In this document: piece after piece, positions 1 through 6,178 of the stretch
Numbering within the stretch: position 1 is the first letter of the stretch
How the letters are laid out: each line of letters opens with the position of its first letter
Assembly (NCBI GenBank): GCA_017441045.1
Contig: JAFSAK010000039.1
Location: 1 to 9,196, forward strand
Length of the DNA: 9,196 bases
Origin: Clostridia bacterium
GTDB taxonomy: Bacteria; Bacillota_A; Clostridia; Oscillospirales; Acutalibacteraceae
Direction of reading: 5' to 3'
Translations under genes and position numbers: made by a program
The notes under the pieces: generated by a model
Seen by the model: only the letters and a program-made list of their open reading frames with translations
What the model was told of the DNA's origin: nothing
Database searches by the model: none

Positions 1-156
1 GACGGCGGTATCCACGATAGCGGTGATACCGATGGAACTGCAAATGGCAGCGTTAAATGCCTAAAAACAGCAGTAACCGGAAGGCATTATGCCTTCCGGT
101 TACATACCGCACCATTTACTCCGTTAAGAACAACGGGCAAAACTGTGAGCGTTTAA
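1..156 (+). other. Left-edge region, possible tail of an incoming gene (frame undecided)
   Basis: No gene can be called with confidence here. One plus-strand frame is open from base 1 to a TAA at 154-156 and reads as a Gly/Asp-rich tail (DGGIHDSGDTDGTANGS), but it would have to translate straight through a perfect hairpin, which argues against it. A second frame is open from base 2 and stops at 62-64, just before the hairpin, which is the more usual arrangement for a gene end followed by a hairpin. The third frame stops almost at once. The minus strand offers no convincing start. The downstream part, to 158, is the spacer after the dapB stop codon. This could equally be non-coding DNA. Confidence 0.2.
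73..103. terminator. Perfect 13-bp hairpin downstream of dapB
   Basis: GTAACCGGAAGGC (73-85) pairs perfectly with GCCTTCCGGTTAC (91-103) around a five-base ATTAT loop. It lies about 55 bases beyond the dapB stop, in the right place to end the asd-dapA-dapB transcript. On the minus strand a run of five T follows (67-63), but only after five other bases, so this is not a textbook intrinsic terminator. On the plus strand no T run follows at all. It may be a weak terminator, an mRNA 3'-end protector, or a dispersed palindrome. Confidence 0.5.
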
Positions 157-158
157 TT

Positions 159-914
159 TTATTCAATTCCTAAAATATCGTTCATATCGTAAAGACCTGC
201 GGGTTTATCATATATGAACTTGGCGGCTTTTAAAGCCCCTGCTGCAAATACCTGCTTTGAATAAGCGCTATGAGAAACGGTTATCACTTCATCGCAACCT
301 GCGAAAATTACATCGTGTTCACCAACTATGGTGCCACCCCTAAGGGAGTGGATACCGATTTCGTTTTTAGGGCGCTTTTGCCTTTTTGAGTGGCGGTCAT
401 ACTCGTAATTGTATTTATCATCAAACTGCGAATTAACTGCGTTTGCAAGCATTAGGGCAGTACCCGAAGGTGCGTCAAGTTTCTGGTTGTGATGCTTTTC
501 GATGATTTCAATATCAAAGTCCTCGCCTAAAAATGCCGCCGCCTTTTTAGCAAGTGAACAAATAAGATTTACTCCAAGGGACATATTAGCGGTAAAGAAA
601 ACGGGAATTTTATTTGCTGCCGCTCTGATTTTTTCAATTTGCTCGGGGGAATAACCCGTAGTTGCTAAAACGCAGGGCACTTTTTGTGCCGTGGCATAAG
701 CAAGAAGGCCTTCGAGAGCGGAAACGTTGGAAAAATCAATAATAACATCGGGTTTTACGCTCACTTCGTTAAAGTCAGATAAAACGGGAAAGGATAGTTC
801 CTTCCTGAAGGCATCAACGCCGCAGATAATCTGTGTGTCTTCATCTTCCGCTACGCAGGTCGCAACATTCTGGCCCATCTTTCCGCATGCGCCAACAAGC
901 AATATTTTAATCAT
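159..914 (-). CDS. dapB: 4-hydroxy-tetrahydrodipicolinate reductase
   Basis: DapB is the cytoplasmic NAD(P)H-dependent reductase that converts the DapA product to tetrahydrodipicolinate on the way to diaminopimelate and lysine. The 251-residue protein is of normal family length. The N-terminal Rossmann nucleotide-binding motif GACGKMG is at residues 8-14, with VIIDFS near 57-62 and ATTGY at 84-88. The substrate-binding and catalytic segment is EIIEKHHNQKLDAPSGTA (136-153), which contains the family's paired histidines (141-142), a lysine (145) and the DAPSGTA loop. SLRGGTIVGEH (190-200) is also typical. The ATG is chosen because the Rossmann strand begins immediately after it. The ribosome binding site is only moderate (GGATGTG about 9 bases upstream). 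It starts 26 bases after the dapA stop and is the last gene of the operon. The assignment is secure. Confidence 0.97.
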   Translation of the reverse strand: MIKILLVGACGKMGQNVATCVAEDEDTQIICGVDAFRKELSFPVLSDFNEVSVKPDVIIDFSNVSALEGLLAYATAQKVPCVLATTGYSPEQIEKIRAAANKIPVFFTANMSLGVNLICSLAKKAAAFLGEDFDIEIIEKHHNQKLDAPSGTALMLANAVNSQFDDKYNYEYDRHSKRQKRPKNEIGIHSLRGGTIVGEHDVIFAGCDEVITVSHSAYSKQVFAAGALKAAKFIYDKPAGLYDMNDILGIE

Positions 915-940
915 CTTTTTTCACATCCAAGTTCTTTGCT

Positions 941-1831
941 TTATAATTTAAAACCGCATTCAATAAGTTTATTTCTAAGATTTTCCTTTAAAGAATCAGC
1001 CATAGGGTAAAGGGGAAGTCGGCAGGGTCCAACATCCATACCTAATATATTCATTGCCTCTTTAACGGGGATAGGGTTAACATCGCTGAATAGCGCGTTA
1101 ATAAGCCCTGTATGTTTAACCTGAAGTTCGCGGGCTTTATCAATATCACCTTTAAAATATGCTTCGCACATATCGTGCATAACGCGAGGAGCGATATTCG
1201 AAAGCACCGAAATAACACCGATTCCACCGAGAGACATCATAGGTATTGTCTGGTCATCGTTGCCAGAATAAACATCCAGTTCATCTCCGCATAAATACTT
1301 GGTTTGAGCAACGGAAGATAAATCGCCGTTGGCTTCCTTGGTAGCAACGATATTCGGGTGTTTTGAGAGTTCTTTATAGGTTTCGGGCTTTATGGCAACG
1401 CCCGTACGGGAAGGAACATTATAAAGAATAATCGGCTTGTTTACTCGGTCTGCAATATAATTATAGTGCGCAACAAGACCTGCTTGAGAGGTTTTGTTAT
1501 AATAGGGTGCTACCATCAAAAATGCATCGGCGCCCGCAATTTCGGCATCACGGCAAAGTTCAACGGAGTAAACCGTATCATTGCTTCCCGTACCCGCAAT
1601 AATGGGTACTCGGCCTTTGGCGGCCTTAACCGAATCTTCTATAACTTTTACGTGTTCATCATAACGAAGGGTTGATTTTTCTCCCGTAGTTCCGCAGATT
1701 ACAAGGGCATCAATGCCGCCCTTTATCTGTTCATCAACAAGGGTAGAAAGTCGAGCAAAATTTACACTTCCGTCACTGTTCATTGGAGTTACAAGAGCCG
1801 TAGCGGCGCCTGTAAAAATTCTGTTTTTCAT
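941..1831 (-). CDS. dapA: 4-hydroxy-tetrahydrodipicolinate synthase
   Basis: DapA condenses pyruvate with aspartate semialdehyde, the first committed step of diaminopimelate/lysine synthesis. The protein has 296 residues, the usual length for this TIM-barrel aldolase. Key residues are visible: the CGTTGEKSTL motif with Thr48/Thr49, Tyr111 in YYNK, Tyr137 in YNVPSRT (137-143, including Arg142), and the Schiff-base lysine Lys165 in ATKEANGD. These correspond to Escherichia coli Thr44/45, Tyr107, Tyr133, Arg138 and Lys161 with a constant offset of four. The start has a good AAAGGGG ribosome binding site 8 bases upstream. It sits between asd (45-base gap) and dapB (26-base gap) on the same strand. 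The catalytic set separates it from related N-acetylneuraminate lyases, and the neighbours confirm the role. Confidence 0.97.
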   Translation of the reverse strand: MKNRIFTGAATALVTPMNSDGSVNFARLSTLVDEQIKGGIDALVICGTTGEKSTLRYDEHVKVIEDSVKAAKGRVPIIAGTGSNDTVYSVELCRDAEIAGADAFLMVAPYYNKTSQAGLVAHYNYIADRVNKPIILYNVPSRTGVAIKPETYKELSKHPNIVATKEANGDLSSVAQTKYLCGDELDVYSGNDDQTIPMMSLGGIGVISVLSNIAPRVMHDMCEAYFKGDIDKARELQVKHTGLINALFSDVNPIPVKEAMNILGMDVGPCRLPLYPMADSLKENLRNKLIECGFKL

Positions 1832-1876
1832 AAGAACAACCCCTTTAATTTATTTTTAGATTATATTCTATCAGAA

Positions 1877-2959
1877 TTAATCCATATAACCCTTTGCACA
1901 AAGAAGTTCTGCAAGTAAAACTGCTCCGCCTGCAGCGCCTCTCAGTGTGTTATGGGAAAGACATACGAATTTATAATCATACTGTGTATCTTCACGAAGT
2001 CGGCCCACAGAAACTGCCATACCGCCTTCAAGATTGCGGTTGAGCTTGGTTTGTGGCATATTATCCTCGGTAAAGTAGTTGAGGAACTGACGGGGAGCGT
2101 GGGGGAGAGCAAGTTCTTGGGGAACGCCTGAAAATTCTTCCCAGCATTTAAGAATTTCCTCTTTTGAGGGTTTATTTTTAAAGGAAACGAAAACTGCGGC
2201 CATATGTCCGTCAGAAACCGGAACACGAAGGCACTGTGCGGTAAATTTGGGACTATCGGCAAGAGCAATTTCGCCATTTCTTACCTCACCCCAGATTTTA
2301 AGGGGCTCACGTTCGCTCTTTTCTTCTTCACCGCCAATGAAGGGGATAACGTTATCTACCATTTCGGGCCATCTTTCGAAGGTCTTACCTGCGCCTGAAA
2401 TTGCCTGATAGGTGCAAACAAGGCATTTATCTACGCCATATTTCTTATCAAGGGGGAAGATAGCGGGGACATAGCTTTGAAGCGAGCAATTGGATTTAAC
2501 GGCAATAAAGCCCTTCTTTGTTCCAAGACGCTCTCTCTGAGAAGCGATAACATCTAGGTGATTATCATTAATTTCGGGGATAACCATAGGAACATCGGGG
2601 GTGAAACGGTGGGCGCTGTTATTTGAAACAACGGGGCATTCGAGCTTGGCGTATGCTTCTTCAAGGGCCTTGATTTCATCCTTCTTCATATCAACTGCGC
2701 AGAAAACGAAATCAACTAAACCTGCTACGGTTTCCATATCCTTTACTGCATCGTAGATTTTCATTTCGCTGAGGTTTTCGGGAATTGGGTCGGTCATTGC
2801 CCAACGACCATCTACTGCCTCTGCATAGGTTTTACCGGCGCTTCTTCCGCTAGCCGCCAAGGCGGTAACATTAAACCAGGGGTGGTCGGCAAGTAAAAGA
2901 GCAAATCTCTGACCTACCATACCCGTTGCACCGATGATGCCTACATTGTACTTTTTCAT
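1877..2959 (-). CDS. asd: Aspartate-semialdehyde dehydrogenase, archaeal/eukaryotic-like type
   Basis: Asd reduces aspartyl phosphate to aspartate semialdehyde with NADPH; this feeds DapA and, elsewhere, threonine and methionine synthesis. From the chosen start the protein has 360 residues. The NADP-binding GATGMVGQRF lies at 10-19. The catalytic cysteine is Cys158 in KSNCSLQSY, and the acid/base histidine is His252 within LRVPVSDGH, with Arg245 as substrate ligand. The motifs GATGMVGQRF and HPWF and the overall length resemble the subfamily usual in archaea and fungi rather than the shorter Escherichia coli type. The start at 2959 is chosen because the NADP motif begins just after it and GGAG lies 9 bases upstream. 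An in-frame ATG at 2998 would add 13 mostly hydrophobic residues (MATIFFFYLELIT), but its ribosome binding site is poorer. It is the first gene of the asd-dapA-dapB operon. Confidence 0.95.
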   Translation of the reverse strand: MKKYNVGIIGATGMVGQRFALLLADHPWFNVTALAASGRSAGKTYAEAVDGRWAMTDPIPENLSEMKIYDAVKDMETVAGLVDFVFCAVDMKKDEIKALEEAYAKLECPVVSNNSAHRFTPDVPMVIPEINDNHLDVIASQRERLGTKKGFIAVKSNCSLQSYVPAIFPLDKKYGVDKCLVCTYQAISGAGKTFERWPEMVDNVIPFIGGEEEKSEREPLKIWGEVRNGEIALADSPKFTAQCLRVPVSDGHMAAVFVSFKNKPSKEEILKCWEEFSGVPQELALPHAPRQFLNYFTEDNMPQTKLNRNLEGGMAVSVGRLREDTQYDYKFVCLSHNTLRGAAGGAVLLAELLCAKGYMD

Positions 2960-2968
2960 TGTAATCAA

Positions 2969-2972
2969 CTCC
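2969..2972 (-). promoter_or_regulatory. Ribosome binding site that sets the asd start
   Basis: GGAG on the minus strand sits 9 bases before the ATG at 2959. This favours the 360-residue product over the 373-residue version from the ATG at 2998, which has only an AGG-like element upstream. Confidence 0.7.
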
Positions 2973-3058
2973 AAATAAAAGAAAAAAATAGTTGCCATAT
3001 GACCTATTTTGCAATATAATAAATAAATATTAAGCGTAAACCATAATCATACATAATA

Positions 3059-3087
3059 AATATAACATTTATATAATTATTTGTCAA
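3059..3087 (-). promoter_or_regulatory. Sigma-A-like promoter for asd-dapA-dapB
   Basis: On the minus strand a perfect TTGACA (3087-3082) is followed by a 17-base spacer and TATATT (3064-3059). A TG dinucleotide one base before the -10 box (3067-3066) makes it an extended -10 promoter. Transcription should start near 3052, giving a leader of roughly 90 bases before the asd ATG. That leader is too short for a lysine riboswitch, and I see no such structure, so lysine control by an L box is not supported here. Confidence 0.8.
3072..3077 (+). promoter_or_regulatory. Possible -10 box for queA-tgt
   Basis: A perfect TATAAT lies 41 bases before the queA ATG, at a suitable distance for a promoter, but no convincing -35 box is present 16-18 bases upstream. 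It falls inside the -35/-10 spacer of the opposing asd promoter, so the two promoters would overlap physically if both are real. Confidence 0.35.
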
Positions 3088-3118
3088 ACTATTTGAAGGG
3101 AAAAATAGCGGTAATTTT

Positions 3119-4141
3119 ATGAAAACAAGCGACTTTTTTTACGATTTACCCGAAAATTTAATTGCTCAAACTCCCATAGAGCCACGCGATGCTTCGCGGC
3201 TTTTGTATCTATCCCGCGAAAATGGAAGTGTTAAGCATAAAAAATTCAGCGACCTTACCGATTTTTTGAGAAAAGGAGATTTGCTCGTTCTTAATAATAC
3301 AAGGGTTTTACCCGCCCGTCTTTACGGCACGAGAATCGATACGGGAGCCGTAGTGGAGTTTGTGCTTTTAAAACAAAGGTCAACTCTGGTTTGGGAGTGC
3401 CTTGCAGGTCCAGGTAAAAAGGCAAAAGAAGGGTATGAATTCAAGTTCAGCGATAAGCTTTCGGCTACCGTCAAAGAGGTTTTGCCTGATGGCAACCGCA
3501 TTATAGAATTTAAATGCGATGGGGAATTTTTTGCAACCCTTGATGAAGTTGGTATGATGCCTCTGCCGCCTTATATTAAGGAAAAACTTTCGGATAAAGA
3601 GCGGTATCAAACGGTTTATTCGAAGGAACTCGGCTCCGCCGCCGCTCCCACTGCAGGTCTTCATTTTACCGACCAAATGCTCCAAAAAATTAAAGATATG
3701 GGCGTAAATATCGCCTATGTTACTCTCCACGTGGGACTTGGCACATTCAGACCTGTTAAGGTTGATGATATAACCGAGCATAAAATGCATACCGAGCATT
3801 ATGTAATGCCTCGGGAAACAGCGGATATAATAAATAAAACCAAGTCCGAAGGCGGTAGGGTTATTTGTGTCGGTACTACAAGTTGCCGCACCCTCGAGAG
3901 CGTTGCAAATACCTACGGTGAAATTAGAGAGTGTTCGGGTGATACGGGAATATTTATATACCCCGGCTACGAATTTAAATGTATGGATGGTCTTATCACC
4001 AATTTCCATCTTCCCGAAAGCACCCTTATAATGCTTGTTTCCGCCTTTGCGGGCTATGAAAATACGATGAATGCATACAACATAGCGGTAGAAGAAAAAT
4101 ACCGTTTCTTTAGTTTCGGCGACGCGATGCTTATTTTATAA
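3119..4141 (+). CDS. queA: S-adenosylmethionine:tRNA ribosyltransferase-isomerase
   Basis: QueA transfers and isomerises the ribosyl part of S-adenosylmethionine onto 7-aminomethyl-7-deazaguanine already in tRNA, making epoxyqueuosine. The 340-residue protein matches the family length. Signatures in order: [16 protein letters not shown] (14-29), [11 protein letters not shown] (58-68), PLPPYI (148-153), [13 protein letters not shown] (172-184), [10 protein letters not shown] (204-213), HKMHTEHY (221-228), NFHLPESTL (295-303) and FSFGDAML (331-338). The start is fixed by the canonical opening [12 protein letters not shown]. The ribosome binding site is odd: the best purine run, AAGGG (3096-3100), lies 18 bases from the ATG, and only a weak AGCGG is nearer, so translation may be inefficient. 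The gene is divergent from asd and followed 46 bases later by tgt, its partner in the same pathway. Confidence 0.97.
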   Translation: MKTSDFFYDLPENLIAQTPIEPRDASRLLYLSRENGSVKHKKFSDLTDFLRKGDLLVLNNTRVLPARLYGTRIDTGAVVEFVLLKQRSTLVWECLAGPGKKAKEGYEFKFSDKLSATVKEVLPDGNRIIEFKCDGEFFATLDEVGMMPLPPYIKEKLSDKERYQTVYSKELGSAAAPTAGLHFTDQMLQKIKDMGVNIAYVTLHVGLGTFRPVKVDDITEHKMHTEHYVMPRETADIINKTKSEGGRVICVGTTSCRTLESVANTYGEIRECSGDTGIFIYPGYEFKCMDGLITNFHLPESTLIMLVSAFAGYENTMNAYNIAVEEKYRFFSFGDAMLIL

Positions 4142-4147
4142 ATTGTA

Positions 4148-4171
4148 GGGGATGATGCCTACATCATCCCG
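4148..4171. repeat. REP-like palindrome in the queA-tgt gap
   Basis: GGGATGATG (4149-4157) and CATCATCCC (4162-4170) form a perfect 9-bp stem with a CCTA loop. The surrounding text (TTGTAGGGG ... ATCATCCCGTT) looks like the short palindromes beginning GTAGGG and ending in CCCG that I recall as being scattered between genes in many Clostridia; that is recalled knowledge, not searched. There is no T run after it, so it is unlikely to be an intrinsic terminator, and tgt follows after one ribosome binding site. Confidence 0.6.
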
Positions 4172-4177
4172 TTGGTT

Positions 4178-4182
4178 AGGAG
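4178..4182 (+). promoter_or_regulatory. Ribosome binding site that sets the tgt start
   Basis: AGGAG sits 5 bases before the ATG at 4188. The in-frame ATG at 4152 lies inside the palindrome, has no such site, and would add 12 residues foreign to the family. Confidence 0.8.
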
Positions 4183-4187
4183 ATACT

Positions 4188-5318
4188 ATGTTTAAACTAA
4201 TTAAAGAAAACGGCGGCGCCCGTAGAGGCGAATTTGTCACTAATAGAGGCACCGTGCAAACTCCCGCATTTATGAATGTTGCAACTGCGGGAGCCATAAA
4301 AGGCGCAGTTTCTGCCGAGGATTTAAAAACTCTCGGTTGTCAGGTTATGCTTTCAAATACCTATCATTTGCACGTTCGCCCCGGAGATACTGTGGTTAGA
4401 GATTGCGGCGGTCTTCATAAATTTACCACTTGGGATGGACCCATTTTAACCGATAGCGGCGGATTTCAGGTTTTTTCCCTTGCTAAACTTCGCAAAATAG
4501 AAGAAGAGGGCGTTACCTTTTCAAGCCATATCGATGGCCGCAAGATTTTTATGGGACCTGAAGAGAGTATGCAAATTCAGTCAAATTTGGGCTCTACTAT
4601 CGCTATGGCCTTTGATGAATGCGTGGAAAATCCCGCAACCCACGCCTATTCCAAAGCATCCTGCGAACGAACAACCCGTTGGCTCAAGCGTTGCAAGGAT
4701 AAAATGCAGGAATTAAACTCTCTCCCAACCACCATAAACCGTGAGCAGATGCTCTTCGGCATAAATCAGGGTTGCACATTCAATGATTTACGCGCCGAGC
4801 ATATGAAACAAATTGCCGAACTTGATTTGGATGGTTATGCCATAGGCGGACTTGCAGTAGGTGAGCCCACAGAGGTTATGTATGATGTAATCGAAAATGT
4901 AACCCCCATTATGCCTAAAGATAAAATCAGATATCTTATGGGTGTTGGCACCCCCCTTAATATTCTTAATGCGGTGGAAAGAGGAGTAGACCTCTTTGAT
5001 TGCGTTATGCCAAGCCGAAATGCCCGTCACGGTCATCTTTTCACCTCAAAGGGTATAATTAATATAAACAATAGCAAATACGAGTATGATATGACTCCCA
5101 TTGATGATGAGTGTGACTGTCCTGTTTGCAGACAATATAGCAAGGCATATATCCGCCATCTTTTAAAGGCAGGGGAGATGCTTTCGCAACGTCTTACCGT
5201 TATGCATAATCTATGGTTTTATAATCATCTTATGGAGGATATCCGCAAGGCCATAGATGAAGATAGATTTGCGGAATTCAAAGCCGAAAAAGAAAAAGTT
5301 CTCGGCAAACGCATTTAA
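4188..5318 (+). CDS. tgt: Queuine/preQ1 tRNA-guanine transglycosylase
   Basis: Tgt exchanges guanine 34 of tRNA-Asp, -Asn, -His and -Tyr for preQ1, the step before QueA. The protein has 376 residues, normal for the bacterial enzyme. Asp89 in TDSGGFQVFSL is the general acid/base. FDEC (142-145) and GGLAVGEP (220-227) form the base pocket, and Asp271 in LFDCVMPSRNARHG is the nucleophile. The structural zinc site is complete: Cys309, Cys311, Cys314 and His340. Two places differ from the sequence I expect for proteobacterial enzymes: GINQGC (191-196) where GIVQGG is common, and PSRNARHGHLFT where PTRNGRNG is common. The second looks like a Clostridia-type variant rather than damage. Adjacent queA supports a tRNA role. 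No clear terminator follows, so transcripts may run on into yajC. Confidence 0.97.
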   Translation: MFKLIKENGGARRGEFVTNRGTVQTPAFMNVATAGAIKGAVSAEDLKTLGCQVMLSNTYHLHVRPGDTVVRDCGGLHKFTTWDGPILTDSGGFQVFSLAKLRKIEEEGVTFSSHIDGRKIFMGPEESMQIQSNLGSTIAMAFDECVENPATHAYSKASCERTTRWLKRCKDKMQELNSLPTTINREQMLFGINQGCTFNDLRAEHMKQIAELDLDGYAIGGLAVGEPTEVMYDVIENVTPIMPKDKIRYLMGVGTPLNILNAVERGVDLFDCVMPSRNARHGHLFTSKGIININNSKYEYDMTPIDDECDCPVCRQYSKAYIRHLLKAGEMLSQRLTVMHNLWFYNHLMEDIRKAIDEDRFAEFKAEKEKVLGKRI

Positions 5319-5340
5319 AATAATATTTATAAAATTCCCC

Positions 5341-5369
5341 TTGCATTTATATGGGATATTCTGTATAAT
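5341..5369 (+). promoter_or_regulatory. Probable promoter for yajC
   Basis: TTGCAT (5341-5346), a 17-base spacer, and a perfect TATAAT (5364-5369) lie in the tgt-yajC gap. The start would fall near 5376, ahead of the GGAGG ribosome binding site at 5387-5391. The -35 box matches the consensus at only three of six positions, but spacing and the -10 box are ideal. yajC can therefore be transcribed apart from queA-tgt. Confidence 0.6.
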
Positions 5370-5401
5370 ATTGTTTGAAATATTTTGGAGGTTTAAATCT
5401 T

Positions 5402-5695
5402 ATGGAAAAATTAGCTGGACTTTATCCAATTTTTATGTTGGTGCTTCTATTTGGACTTATGTATTTTATGATTATCCGTCCCCAGCGCAAAAAGCAAAAA
5501 GAAGAGCAGAAAATGCGCGATAGTTTGCAGGTTGGCGATGAGATTGTTACCATCGGCGGTATCTATGGCCGCGTAATCTCTCTTAAAGAGGATACTATTG
5601 TTATCGAGTCCAAAAGTGACCATAGCAAAATCACAATTGCCCGTTGGGCTCTTCAGCAGAACTTAACCATTCACGATGATGTTGCTGCAAAATAA
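5402..5695 (+). CDS. yajC: Preprotein translocase subunit YajC
   Basis: YajC is a small single-pass membrane protein that associates with SecDF and helps the Sec translocon. The 97-residue protein has one hydrophobic helix at about residues 7-25 (LYPIFMLVLLFGLMYFMII) followed by the family hallmark RPQRKKQKE (26-34), and then a small cytoplasmic domain with the typical VGDEIVTIGGIYGRV (44-58). The ATG at 5402 is preferred over one at 5375 because GGAGG (5387-5391) lies 10 bases upstream and the family starts close to the membrane helix. The location after queA-tgt is the classic one in many bacteria, usually with secD and secF next; here secDF is absent and a different membrane protein follows. 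A hairpin follows 12 bases after the stop. Confidence 0.95.
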   Translation: MEKLAGLYPIFMLVLLFGLMYFMIIRPQRKKQKEEQKMRDSLQVGDEIVTIGGIYGRVISLKEDTIVIESKSDHSKITIARWALQQNLTIHDDVAAK

Positions 5696-5707
5696 GTAAT
5701 AAAAATT

Positions 5708-5743
5708 TCCCTTCGTAATATATTTATTACGGAGGGATTTTTT
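5708..5743 (+). terminator. Terminator-like hairpin that also covers the next gene's ribosome binding site
   Basis: TCCCTTCGTAATA (5708-5720) pairs with TATTACGGAGGGA (5725-5737), 13 pairs with one G-U wobble and a four-base loop, followed by six T (5738-5743). It has the form of an intrinsic terminator after yajC. Unusually, the T run ends at the base before the ATG of the next gene (5744), and the only plausible ribosome binding site of that gene, GGAGGG (5731-5736), is the 3' arm of the stem. Either RNA stops here, or, if it reads through, the site is locked in the fold. Confidence 0.85.
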
Positions 5744-6148
5744 ATGAAAAAGGATTTTACTGCGGATACGGGTACAGTTTGGAAGCATTATTTATGGGGT
5801 GCGGTTATAGGTGTTATTATAATCGCGGCCGCATTAGCAATTTTCTCGGCGGTTATACTGTTTTTAGAAATGGATAGAATTTATGCTCCTGCGTTTGCTA
5901 CGGTGGCTTTATCGCTCGGCGCATTTTTCGCTTCTCGATATGCAGCTAAAAAGATAGGTAAAAAAGGATATCTTACGGGGCTTATAATGGGGCTTTTGTT
6001 TTTCTGTGTGGTTACGCTTTTCGCCCTCATATTTGATGGTGACGGTGGCGGATTTACCACCGTTTTTCGACTGATTATTGTAACACTCGCTTCCCTTATA
6101 GGCGGTATATCTGGGGTTAATAAAGATAAAAATAAGAAATACATATAA
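5744..6148 (+). CDS. Small four-helix membrane protein, resembles TIGR04086 family
   Basis: The function is unknown. The 134-residue protein has a short charged N-terminus and four predicted membrane helices at about residues 17-41, 47-68, 75-97 and 106-125. Glycine-rich turns lie between them (KKIGKKGYLTG near 69-79, DGDGGG near 98-103), and the tail is lysine-rich (NKDKNKKYI). Size, topology and position just after yajC fit the TIGR04086 family of Firmicutes membrane proteins. I recall that family as often lying near yajC and the SCIFF (six-cysteine) peptide gene; no SCIFF gene is present here. The family call rests on memory and context. GGAGGG lies 7 bases before the ATG but within a hairpin. 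No separate promoter is visible. The gene ends in a terminator shared with the convergent AraC gene. Confidence 0.75.
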   Translation: MKKDFTADTGTVWKHYLWGAVIGVIIIAAALAIFSAVILFLEMDRIYAPAFATVALSLGAFFASRYAAKKIGKKGYLTGLIMGLLFFCVVTLFALIFDGDGGGFTTVFRLIIVTLASLIGGISGVNKDKNKKYI

Positions 6149-6178
6149 AAAAAGCAGAGCTAATTGCTCTGCTTTTTT
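6147..6178. terminator. Bidirectional terminator between convergent genes
   Basis: GCAGAGC (6154-6160) and GCTCTGC (6166-6172) form a 7-bp GC-rich stem with a TAATT loop, flanked by seven A (6147-6153) and six T (6173-6178), so each strand sees a stem followed by a T run. It overlaps the end of the plus-strand membrane-protein gene (TAA at 6146-6148) and contains the last four sense codons plus the TAG (6162-6160) of the minus-strand AraC gene. Confidence 0.9.

Noticed and set aside
2960..3118. Lysine riboswitch upstream of asd, or preQ1 riboswitch upstream of queA
   Set aside because: The asd leader from the best promoter is only about 90 bases and lacks L-box helices. The queA leader lacks the C-rich loop and A-rich tail of a preQ1-I element.
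3380..4009. 209-codon open frame antisense to queA
   Set aside because: It lies wholly within a securely identified gene, has no recognisable protein features and no promoter; it is a shadow of the sense codons.
4152..4187. Upstream in-frame ATG extending tgt by 12 residues
   Set aside because: It lies inside the palindrome, has no ribosome binding site, and adds residues not seen in the family; AGGAG directly precedes the ATG at 4188.
5257..5523. 88-codon frame across the end of tgt and the start of yajC
   Set aside because: It overlaps two conserved genes in another frame and spans the yajC promoter and ribosome binding site.
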